Shown here: positions 43,277-52,967 of the stretch, piece by piece | Layout of the letters: each line of letters opens with the position of its first letter | Numbering within the stretch: position 1 is the stretch's first letter | Program-made: the position numbers and the translations under genes | The notes under the pieces: model-generated | What the model was told of the DNA's origin: nothing | Databases searched by the model: none | Seen by the model: the letters and a program-made list of their open reading frames with translations, nothing else | Origin: Lepidodermella squamata | Taxonomy: Eukaryota > Gastrotricha | Reading direction: 5' to 3' | Assembly: GCA_047495785.1 (NCBI GenBank) | Contig: JBLDXI010000029.1 | Span: forward strand, 1,736,001-1,800,000 | Length of the DNA: 64,000 bases

Positions 43277-44515
43277 TCAGTTTCCTCCACGTTTCTTGCA
43301 ACGTTTCTTCAGCGGTGAAACTTTTTCTTCATCGGGTGCTTGCTTCTCTTGCTCTGAATTCGTGATAGCAGCTTTATTCCCGGCAGATTTCTTTAATGAA
43401 GGATCTTGATTCTCCGACCCGGAAGCGGAGGCAGCCTTCTTTCCAGTCTTCTTTCCCTCTTTCGGTGGTTGCGGCGTCGGAGGCGGAGCCAGTTTTTGAC
43501 CGGCTTGTTTTACCTTCGGCGAGTTGTCAGGAGCTTTCAGTTTCGGTGGCTGTGGAGCGAGTTCTTCGACGTCACCGCTCACGTCACTTTCATCGTCACT
43601 TTTTTGTCGAGCAGAATCGTTCAGGTTTTTGCCAGATTGCTCAACATTCGACGGCCCCGGCGCTTGAAACTCAGGAAACATTGATTCCAAAAATTCCAAA
43701 TCCTCATCAGACTTCTTCGGGGTCTTGGATTTCTCAGCTGACTCCTTCTTCTTCTTCACGGTCTTTGGTTCAGAGATACCACTGCCTTCTTGTTGTTCAG
43801 CTTTCGCAGCCTTTTTCCTTGCTTTCTTTACGTTGTTAACCGCGTAAGAGAGTTGTTTGCGAAACTCAATCTATAACGATGTTATAAATAAAATAGAAAA
43901 TAGAATGAATGTTGCTCATTATTCGTTGCTGTTAAAGCAAAGAACCATTCAAACTCAAGTGAAATTCTCTCTTGGACCACGCTATAATCATAGCTAGAGA
44001 ATTTCCGACCGGGGTTGCTATCGATCATCAGCTCAGCGACCATTTTTTTAAAAAGGGGATACCGGACCCTAAGTTTCTTCAGCGCCATCTCGGTGGCAAG
44101 AAGTGAGTCCTTTGAAAAGTCAAGATCTGAGGGAACAAAAACAATTGGCGACTTGTTCTTCTTCGGGCGTTTCTAAAATGGAAGAGAATATCTAATAAAA
44201 TCAATAAGAAAGAATATGAGCTAACCCCGTTTTTAATGGTGTCAAGCACACCTTGCAAGGTAATCGCAAGGCCATGCGCGCCCTCAAATAGGCCTTCGAT
44301 CTCTTCTTTGGTCAATTTGACCAACGTCTCTTCAGTTGTGATCCAATTTTCTAAGATGAGCGCGAAGTAGAATCAAGACAGCAGAAGAAATAGAGCAACT
44401 TACTAATCAAGCCGTCAATGATCGCGTCCTCAACGTCGTCTGGAAGTTCGAAGTCATGGAAAACTTTCTGTAATCTGACTACAGCAGGTAAGACGTTCGG
44501 TTGATTTTCAGCCAT
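43277..44515 (-). CDS. lysine-rich protein of unknown function, four exons
   Basis: Exons 44404-44515, 44226-44350, about 43981-44172 and 43277-43870 keep one frame (about 340 aa). The first three encode a helical domain (VVRLQKVFHDFELPDDVEDA, KLTKEEIEGLFEGAHGLAI, LKKLRVRYPLFKKMVAELM, YDYSVVQERI) that reads like a small DNA- or protein-binding domain of transposon-associated genes. The last exon is low complexity: Lys/Pro/Ser-rich with nuclear-localisation-like ends (PLKKRCKKRGGN). The donor of exon 3 is not a good consensus (GTGGTC or GTCCAA at phase 0), so that junction is uncertain. No family recognised. Confidence 0.5.
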
Positions 44516-44910
44516 GGCGATATTTCAGTTTAATGGTGCCTGACAATGACAAAGGAAACATTACAGACAGGTAATCACTACAGAACACAGAAAAAATGAG
44601 CAACCGTGACTGTAATCTTCCCAAAGAGATGCATAAACGCTCTCGCACGCCGCGTTTGAGACAAATTTGAGACAAATTTTTATTTTTCTGCTTGGGCAGA
44701 ATAAATTCATAGTAATTTTTTTTTCTTATGAAATAAAATAGCGGTCATCATTTGAGCGGTAAATATAAACAAACTTTTCACAGGCTTGGAGTTGACTTAG
44801 TTTGAAATACGAAGTCCGTAATTGATCTAGAGACTGTCTACAGTCTGCATATCTCCATTGAGATCTGATCATCTAATTACTGTGAGTAACAACAACTCCA
44901 CTAGTTATCA

Positions 44911-45686
44911 ATGCCCGAAGAGAAATGGACGTCCGATGCTGCTGTTCAGTTTCCTGAGGTGAAGGAACTCAGTGATTTGCTACCATTCGGCCGTAAGGGT
45001 TTAGTTCTCATGGATAAGTGTAACGCGCTACACGAGTGCTCGAAAAGTGTCGTACCCGGGGATCGAACCCGGGCTGCCTTTCTGAGAAGGCACGGCTCTA
45101 ACCTTTGAGCCACCATGGCCGACACACACTCCGTGTTCGCTTACGCGGTTGTAAGGGGACCAGGAGGAGAGATGGGAGGTGGACTCGCTCCCTATAATAA
45201 GCAATATCTATCTTTATTCCTCATCTAGACAAAATGGTTTCAGCTTTGCAGCAACGGCAGCAGGTGGCACAAACGAGGCCAGCAACCCAAAATACATCTA
45301 CTCTCATTACGAAGCCGACATCACTTGACTCGCCGTCAGAGACAGATCATTCTGAACATTTTTTTCCGCAATCGCCTGTTATGCCCAAATCACCCAGCCG
45401 CGTATCTAATGCAAGCTCATCGAATATTTCGGTCGTCAAGCAAAGACGAAAAAAGACGAGGCCTTCGCAGAGAAAGGACCTCACCCTTCCGAACGGACAT
45501 CTAGAACAAGCTGAGATAGTTCGACTGAAGTGTTGTCGCTGCCGGGACAATACATATTACCGATGCGTTTTATGTTTGGGAGATAAAAAACCAGCTCTGT
45601 GTAATGGCGAATGCGCGTTTGATTATCACGATTTGGATTTCGATGAAGACAGATTGCAATCTGGCCAGTTGTCACCATCTTTGTAA
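44911..45686 (+). CDS. Cys-rich protein with piggyBac-type C-terminal motif; SINE in its intron
   Basis: Exon 44911-44992 ends at a strong GTAAGG donor. Exon 45229-45686 starts after CATCTAG. They join at phase 1 to 179 aa. The start has no signal peptide (MPEEKWTSDAAVQFPEV). The middle is Ser/Thr/Pro-rich with a basic patch (KQRRKKTRPSQRK). The end has CCRCRDNTYYRCVLCLGD, then LCNGECAFDYH, which is like the Cys-rich tail of piggyBac-type transposases (C-x2-C...C-x2-C...LC-x3-C-F-x2-YH). No DDE core is present, so this is a solo tail or a captured fragment. A GTAAAT donor overlaps the stop, so further exons are possible. Confidence 0.5.
45017..45194 (-). repeat. tRNA-derived SINE-like repeat, family 1, well-preserved copy
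   Basis: On the minus strand: GGGAGCGAGTCCACCTCCCA, CCCCTTACAACCGCGTAAG, then a tRNA-like unit. This has A-box-like GGCTCAAAGGTTAGAGC, an anticodon-arm-like GCCTTCTCAGAAAGGC, and B box GGGTTCGATCCCCGGG. It ends TACGACACTTTTCGAGC. The acceptor arm pairs imperfectly and the anticodon arm is one base long, so it is a repeat and not an active tRNA. The tRNA-like part is preceded by about 75 conserved bases. It lies in the intron of the Cys-rich gene at 44911-45686. Confidence 0.65.
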
Positions 45687-45879
45687 ATCCGCACGAATGG
45701 TGCATACGGCGCTGTGAAATCTAAACCGTGATAATCAAGCGCGCACTGACTGACTGACCGAGTATTTTCTTACGAATTTACATTTTGTTTTTGTGTGTGT
45801 TAGCCTTGTCACACTCTATTATATCTCTATTTGTGACTCATTCATTTTTGTTTGGGCGTTCTAGACATTTATTGTTGAC

Positions 45880-46424
45880 CTGTCGTGGAGAAATAACGCC
45901 GTTGCAAACGCCCAGCGCTGTGTCGAGTATGCTGAGTTGGCTTCAAAGAAAATAAACGGTATCAGCGAGCTGACCATTTTGAAAATCGTATTTCCCAAGC
46001 TATTCATATTGCAGATCAAGAGCGAGAGGTGGAGCAACTGAAGGCTCGCGTTAAAAGCCTTGAAAACGAGAAATACGCCGATTAATCATAAAAGATCTGG
46101 AAAAGGTAGAATATCACTGACTTTTTTTGTCCCTAATTTTACAATTTATGTTATGTTTAGTCATGGCTTCTGCAGCAACTGGAGGACAGCGTTGGAGTGG
46201 TTCTCGCGCTGACAGAAGATGTTGAAGTTGAGGAAAATCCATGCGTAAGTCCCTATCGTTCAATACTAAATTATCATTCATCATTTTGACTTCAGAAGCG
46301 TAAGCTGCCTTGGTCGGCCGTTAACACAACTGGCAATTGGCTGTCATCTCTTCGTCAGGGCTTCATTCCTCCGGAAACTGCCGAAGCCAAAAAGCGGCGC
46401 CTGCAAAAACTTGTGAATATGTGA
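45880..46424 (+). pseudogene. coiled-coil protein gene, apparently frameshifted
   Basis: After a TTCTAG acceptor the frame reads a helical segment (NAVANAQRCVEYAELASK). It then continues in a second frame (RYQRADHFENRISQAI, DQEREVEQLKARVKSLEN) and a third (LIIKDLEK), before exon 46161-46244 (LLQQLEDSVGVVLALTED) and exon 46296-46424 (KRKLPWSAVNTTGN, ETAEAKKRRLQKLVNM, stop). The last intron is 51 nt and in phase. Two single-base shifts are needed upstream, so this is a decayed gene or a sequence error. It may have been the 3' part of the gene at 44911. A leucine-zipper-like heptad pattern is visible around VEQLKARVKSLE. Confidence 0.45.
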
Positions 46425-47475
46425 ACAGAAAAGATGCGATACTGATTTTCTATTTAAGATCTTGTTTGAGTTTGACGTATGAACGTAGCCGTTAAATATT
46501 TACACTTTCGTGTAATAAATGAGAGATGGAATTATTTTATTGTTATTATTGTTTCATCGAGCAGAAACGTTAACGCGCATGTGCATAAAAATGTCACAGT
46601 TGATCCCTACTCCGAGTAAACAATCAACAACATCAGCAACACTCATTTAGCATTACATTTGTTCCTGTTTTAAGTTATTTCAAGCGAATCACTTTTTGCA
46701 CTGAGAAATTTGACTCAGTCGACAAAATTGCGTGAATTCAGATTATGGCGATTTCGACTCATATCGGTTTTTACCAAGTTCAATAACTCAGTTTTCCCAG
46801 TTATTTAAAACAACCTGGGTAAAATAAGTAACAACTGGGTTTTAACTCAGATGTTACTCAGTTGTGAATACCCATTTTGTGAAAACTGATTTAATAAGTC
46901 GGTTATTACGCAGATATTTTTCCCCGTGATATATGAAGAGTTGACTACCATCAGATTATCCAAACCAAGAAAGTTTTACGCGCACTCCAAAATTTTAGCT
47001 GTACGCGCGCGCGCGTCACGCACTTTGGTGCGCTTCCGGTACTGCTTCCGGAAAATGTGTTTTTTGCTTAAAATTCGACCCTAACCGAGGCCATTGGATG
47101 AGCTGATAGTTTTCTGATATCTACAATTTTAATATTTATCTAACCATGTTTTTATTTTTCCGTTATTCCGAACACATTTTTACGCAGATATTTTTCCCCG
47201 TGTATGAAGAGTTGACTACCATCAGATTATCTCCGCTTAAACTCATCTTACGAGTTATTTTTATCACCGATGAAGATATTCTGCAAAACATGCGAAATTC
47301 GGTCGCGCAGCGGAAGGTTTCGAAAAACTACAGTAAATTGCACGAAAGTTGCTGAAATGGGTCAAAATTAGCGGGAAATTTCGCAGGTTTCGCACCCCTG
47401 GACATTTGAGTAACGCGACACTTTCCCCCTACAATTAAGCCCCGACGCTCAAAAGTATCATAGAATTGATAACTT
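46425..47475. repeat. intergenic region with duplicated AT-rich segments
   Basis: No gene. ATATTTTTCCCCGTG plus GAAGAGTTGACTACCATCAG occurs twice (about 46915 and 47190) as a direct repeat. CGAAATTCGGTCGCGCAGCG and its flank (47290-47420) recur at 55813-55960. Part of this block (ACGAGTTATTTTTATCACC) also recurs at about 51542. The region is a mosaic of repeats shared between receptor flanks. Confidence 0.5.
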
Positions 47476-47740
47476 GGGTTTGACACCCCGATTTTAGCTC
47501 TTATGTGGGTCCATAGACAGGATATGTATGCATGCCAAATGCCGATTCATGTGTCATATTTCAACCAGCTGACATCCTATCTCGCTGATAGGAATAAAAC
47601 AATTGGAAAAATCACGCTGCTGTAGAACTGCTGTTGTAGGGGATCAGCTGATTGAAATATGACACATAAAACGGCATTCGCCATGCTTACATATCCTGTC
47701 TATCGAACAACATAAGAGCTGAAAGCGGAAGGTCAAGCCC
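47476..47740. mobile_element. MITE with about 100-bp TIRs, copy 1 (5' of receptor D)
   Basis: The left arm runs GGGTTTGACA...AGCTCTTATGT...ATAGACAGGATATGTA...GTGTCATATTTCAACCAGCT. The right arm is its inverse, with ATCAGCTGATTGAAATATGA, TACATATCCTGTCTAT and ACATAAGAGCT. A second copy lies at 56023-56289, 5' of receptor F, inside a larger shared block (47346-47757 and 55900-56306). Confidence 0.75.
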
Positions 47741-47842
47741 TATTTGAACTCCTGTGGTCCTGCTAAAATTTCATGCTTTTACGGCTGATCAGTTCCACTC
47801 AACTTTCACTAACTATCCAATCTGAAATCGTGTGCAGAGAAT

Positions 47843-50800
47843 ATGGCTCATAATCGCTTCACAATAATTTCTTTGTTGAGCTTTTGCGCAGTTATGGCTG
47901 CTGCATTAAAGCAACACCGCATTAGACTAGTATCATTAGTCCCCATATCAGATGCCAAACCATATGGGTTGAAGGTTTTCCCAGCTTCACAACAAATGCT
48001 TGTCGATATGGTGAACAATCGTAGCGACATCCTGCCTGACTATCACGTGGAACTGGACTTCGTCGATGAAGGACAAAATTCGATTCTAACCGCATCTGCA
48101 GCTATTAATGCTCTGAGAAAAGTCGACGAACCGGGTGTAATGGTTTCACCGGTGGTGATAGGAACCTTGTCTACTCTAGGCTGTAAAGCATGGGGGTCGA
48201 CTGCTCACTTCATGAATGCTGTTGCAGTATCGATGAGTTGTTACTCGTCGATTCATACTGGCCGGCGAGATATATATCCAAATTTATACAGAATCAAATC
48301 AGACTCGCAAATCGATCTAATGGCTCGACTGGTTGCGATGAGATCACTCGGTAAATGGTCACGCATCGCGATTTTATCAACCATAAATGGGGCATCCGGA
48401 AATCCAGCTAGCTTCGACAATTCTCTCGCGCTGTTTAAATTGGCCGTAAAAGCCAGTTTGAATGTTGTTAGATTCGAGACATCCGTTGATTTCAGCACTG
48501 AACTTTACGATGCGCTGATCGCGGAGGACGTTCGAATTATCAGCATCGATCTATTCGAATACATCAACGTCGTCCAAACTCTCTGCCGATTTCACATATT
48601 CGGTATCCGAGGGCCGAGATACAGATTCTTGAGTTCTCTCACCTTCTTCAACGACCCCTCAGTATTACCTGCAACGTGGCTTCCCGATGGCTGTACTAAA
48701 GCTAATTACATGGACCAGTTGGAGATAACAATTTTCACTGGCATTGGTTATTCATCACTTGTACCATTCAACGGGAAAGATTCAATGGGGTTAACAGTTG
48801 GAGATTTCGAAGAGAAGCTTGGCAAAATGACGAATTTCTCGAAATGGATAGATTATCCATTCAGACAGTCTAGCTACGATACAGCTCTGATGGGTTTGCT
48901 GATCCTCAACGATACTGAGAGAATTCTGAAGAGCCGCAATATGTCTCTCAGGGATTATTCGCAAGACCCTCACACTGTAATGATGGCCGCTAATGAGAGC
49001 GCGAGTTCTATCAAATACAATGGAATAAGATTTGGTCGCTTCGAATATAGCCAAAGACTCGAGATGGACTACCAACCCCAAGCTGTAGCTACATGGTCTC
49101 ATGGATATGGTGAACAATCGTACCGACATCTTGCCCGACTACCACGTGGAACTGGACTTCGTAGATGAGGGTGTGACTTCGGTGTTAGCTGCACCTGCGG
49201 CTGTTAACGCTTTGAGAAAGGTCGATGAACCGGGTGTTATGGTGTCTCCGGTTGTGATAGGAACGCTGTCAACGCCAGGCTGTAAATCGTGGGGGTCGAC
49301 TGCCCACTACATGAATGCTGTCGTGGTATCGGTGAGCTGCTTCTCGTCGATACACACTGCTCGTCGGAATATCTACTCGAATTTATACCGAATACGATCG
49401 GACTCGCAAATTGACGTGATGGCTCGATTGGTTACGTTGAAATCTCTAGGCAAATGGTCACGCATCGCGATTCTATCAACCATAAACGGGGTGTCTGGTA
49501 ATACAGTTAACTTCGACAATTCTCTCACGCTGTACAACTCAGCTGTTAAAGCTGGTTTGAATGTAGTGCGATTCGAAACAGCGATAGATTTCAGTATTGA
49601 GCTTTACAAAGCTTTGGTCAACGAGGACATTCGAATAATCAGCTTGGACCCAAGCGGTTACGTTAGCACCGTGCGAACTTTCTGCCTTTTTCACAAATTC
49701 GGTATCCGAGGGCCAAAGTACAGATTCTTGAGTTCTCTCAACTTTTTTAACGATCCCTCAGTATTACCTGCAGCGTGGCTCCCCGATGGCTGTACTAAAG
49801 CTAATTACATGGACCAGTTGGAGATAACAATTTTCGCTGGCGCTAGCTATTCATCCCTCTTGCCTTTCAAAGGAAAAGATTCAATGGGGTTAACAGTTGA
49901 AGATTTCGAAGAGAAGCTGGGTAGAATGACAAATTATTCAAAATGGCTGGATTATCCATTCAGACAGTCGAGCTACGATGCAGCTTTGATGGGTTTGTTA
50001 ATTCTCAACGATACCGAGAGAATTCTAAAGAGCCGCAACATGTCTCTCAGGGATTATTCGCAAGACCCTCACGCTGTAATGATGGCCGCTAATGAGAGCG
50101 CAAGTTCTATCAAATACAATGGAATAAGATTTGGACGATTTGAGTATAGCCAAAGACTCGAAATGGACTACCAGCCTCAAGCTGTAGCTACATGGTCTCG
50201 AAAGGCAGGCTTGGAAGTACGATATGAAGTCACCTTCATGAAAAACGCATCGAATTTCGAATCAGTTGATTCGTTTCGAGTTGACCCTGTCAAACCTTTC
50301 CCCATTGGTTCGATGCCAAGAGATAGCCCAACGTACGTAACTCTCGAATACGGAGTTCCGGAAACGGCATTTCTTGCCATTGTTGTAATAGCTTCGCTTG
50401 TCTCCTTGGCGCAACTCGGATATAGTGTTCGTGCCAGGAGAACCGAGAACATGATGAAGGCCAAACCTCTACTTATGCTAGGATTTCTGGCTATGAATTC
50501 GGGAGCTGTCGTCATTTTGGTTCCATCCCGAAGTTTGAATGATGCAGTTTGCAACACGAACGTTCTCGTGATCGCTCTCGGCATATCTTTGGTCTACTCA
50601 GCTGTCATCTTTCATCTCAAAGAAAGCTTCCAGAATTTGAGTAGAATTGTTGTATCCAGAAGGAAATCTAGGCCAACTGAGGAAGTTCCTAAATTGGTTC
50701 TTAGCGAAAGGCGAATCCTTTACTCTGTGATCACTTTCGCTGTAATTAATTTGGTTGTCGTCATAACTTGGCTAATTGCCGATCCGATATCAGCCGAGAG

Positions 50801-51206
50801 AACTAACCCTGAGAAGTCAAAATGGTATTCGGAAGAAATGGACACATACTTTCGTGGTTACCAAGTGTTCTGCACCTCGGACTTCGCTTTGTATTGGCTA
50901 GCACCTTTGATGATTTTCAATTTTCTCATACTACTCTACGGGTCAGTTTTGATCATCAAACATCGCGCGGATCGCCTGTTGCAACAATATTTGGATGTCA
51001 AACGACTGATGGTTGCTACAATATTTTTGTTCACTATTTTCTGTGCGACTATTTTGATTTGTTTCATCGAGTCTCAAATCACAATGTTGGTTGCAACTAT
51101 ATCGACATCTTTACTACTTCAGTCCGCGGTGGTTTTCTGTACGGTACAGACTGTACCCTTTACATTCGAATTCCAACGTCCCAGGCGGACCAGAGACCGA
51201 AGCTAA
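47843..51206 (+). pseudogene. receptor copy D: mosaic GABA-B-like gene with frame breaks
   Basis: 47843-49100 encodes the start of a copy-C-like receptor up to residue about 419 (QPQAVATWS). It then jumps back to receptor residue about 55 (DMVNNRTDIL), out of frame, giving a premature stop at 49168. From 49104 to 50233 the sequence is identical, by eye and without indels, to copy E 53130-54259. From 50234 on it is copy-C-like again through the 7TM domain. Near the end a 14-bp insertion relative to copy C (around 51142) shifts the frame and replaces the normal tail by a short one. The TATA box of copy C is missing, because MITE-containing sequence starts just upstream of TTCATGCTTTTACGG. It most likely arose by unequal crossing-over or gene conversion; a false assembly join is possible. 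Confidence 0.75.
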
Positions 51207-51499
51207 GCCTTCGGGTTAGTAGTTGTCAGTTAGAGAGTCGTCCATCATTTATTTACCCATGATTTCGCAGCTTGTAATTCTTGATGATAATGTAGAAGTG
51301 GCTATGCGATAGTAAAAACTGTTCGAAAGTGTATTTCAGTCTACAAAAGATTATAGACGGGCACGTTGAGGCGAACGTATCGGGTAGCGAAAAAATATGC
51401 GCATTACCTTGTGTCAGTCGATGTCTCTGTGTAACTAATTCCCAACTGGAAAGTTTTTAGACAGATTTTGATGCTAAAGGAAATAAAATACCAAATAAG

Positions 51500-52880
51500 A
51501 AGAGTTGTCTGTCATAAGATTTTGTCTGCTTGAACTCATCGTACGAGTTATTTTTATCACCAATGAAGATATTCCTAATTTGCTCAGCTATCGCTAATGA
51601 CTAGTGAAACCCATCGCCGCAGATCTTGCAACCATACCTAACCAATAGACTCCTTTGCAGAATATTTTCGACGCGCAACATCAGCTCATCCCCTTCAAGT
51701 GGAGATAATTCTCAAATGGCGTTACCAGATGGCATGAATGGCGAGAACCGGAACTTCTAGGCATTTTAGAAGTAGAACACCAAAACTAGATACAGCTGCC
51801 TAATTACATTTCCGAGCGGTTAATCGTCTTTGAGAAACATGCAAACTATGAAAAAGGAACAAATAATACATAAATGGGCAAAAATACAACGTGAAACACA
51901 TTAGAAACGAAAGTTCAAGGCGCAGGCACGCAGTTACGGGGCGCTTTTCGAAGAGAGTGTCAGGAGATTGAAATGAGGTAATTTTCAAGTTCCGCAGATA
52001 AAGGATTGGTTCGATCTGGATTCATCCTGGTTTCGATCAAAGTTCAAGTTTTCAAGGAAGTAGGAGCGTGGAGGAAGAACAGGAAAACACACTCCAGGTG
52101 AAAGAGAACCAGGCGTGACGAACATATTTGACGAAAAGGTTAAGGCAAGCATACAGAGACGAATAGAATACTACACACCATTACGTACACCGCGGTGACT
52201 TTACATTGGGCAGGGCTCTGCGCTGACAACTCAAGCAAAGTTGAAGTCCACGCAAGATCGAGCAGTTTGCATAATTTGAGGTGCTCGCTCCCTTGTCGAC
52301 GTTCACGATAAACACGCCGTTCTCTTGGCTACATTCTTCTGGCTATCGCGGCCACAATCTATGATCTATGAAACAGCCTGCCTGCATTTCGCCTGCATTT
52401 CGCAAAACACAAAAGGCTGCAGACATGCAGCTCATTCGTTTACACTCATTTTTACCGAAAGAACGTCTTTGTTTTAGTTCTCTGATATACTTCAGAAATT
52501 TCATTTTTGATCGATGTGATGCTTTTTTACTTTTACTTTTACCTAAACAAGCGGTTCGCAAAGTAGCGCACTGCATGCACTGGCGCATTTCGAAAGGCCG
52601 GAATCGCACGCATAATTAGCATCCTCTGTACGTGGAATGATGTTGACAAATTTTGTCACCAATGAAGAACATGAATCGTAATTTGGCAGGGCTAGATCAC
52701 GTTCTGCGTGGAAAGTACGGTTAATTGTCAATGTAAATCTGCATAAAAAGTACAGTTCATTTCCACCAATCTCACGTGCGCGTCACAAAACCAGCTAATC
52801 AGCCACGCTATTCGTTGTCGATCCATCGTCACTAATCAATTGTCAGGGATAGTCCAAACTGCATAAAAAATGCGTAAAAG
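51500..52880. other. intergenic between receptors D and E
   Basis: No gene recognised. Short frames near 52340-52620 on both strands mirror each other around a few Cys codons but have no family signal. A short tandem CTGCATTTCGC pair lies at 52381-52402. Confidence 0.3.
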
Positions 52881-52920
52881 GGCCAACAATTAATGTTTTT
52901 ACCGCTGATCAGTTCCACTG
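52866..52920 (+). promoter_or_regulatory. core promoter region of receptor E
   Basis: An A-rich TATA-like CATAAAAAATGCGTAAAAG is followed by TACCGCTGATCAGTTCCACT, the same initiator block found before receptors C and D. It lies about 55 bases upstream of the ATG. Confidence 0.45.
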
Positions 52921-52967
52921 CACTTTCATTACTTTCTAATTTGCCAGTACCTTGCCTATAGGTAAGA

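Noticed and set aside
45017-45120. Functional tRNA gene (possible TCA or CTC anticodon)
   Set aside because: The acceptor stem has mismatches and the anticodon arm is one base too long. A second diverged copy with shared leader shows it is a SINE-like repeat.
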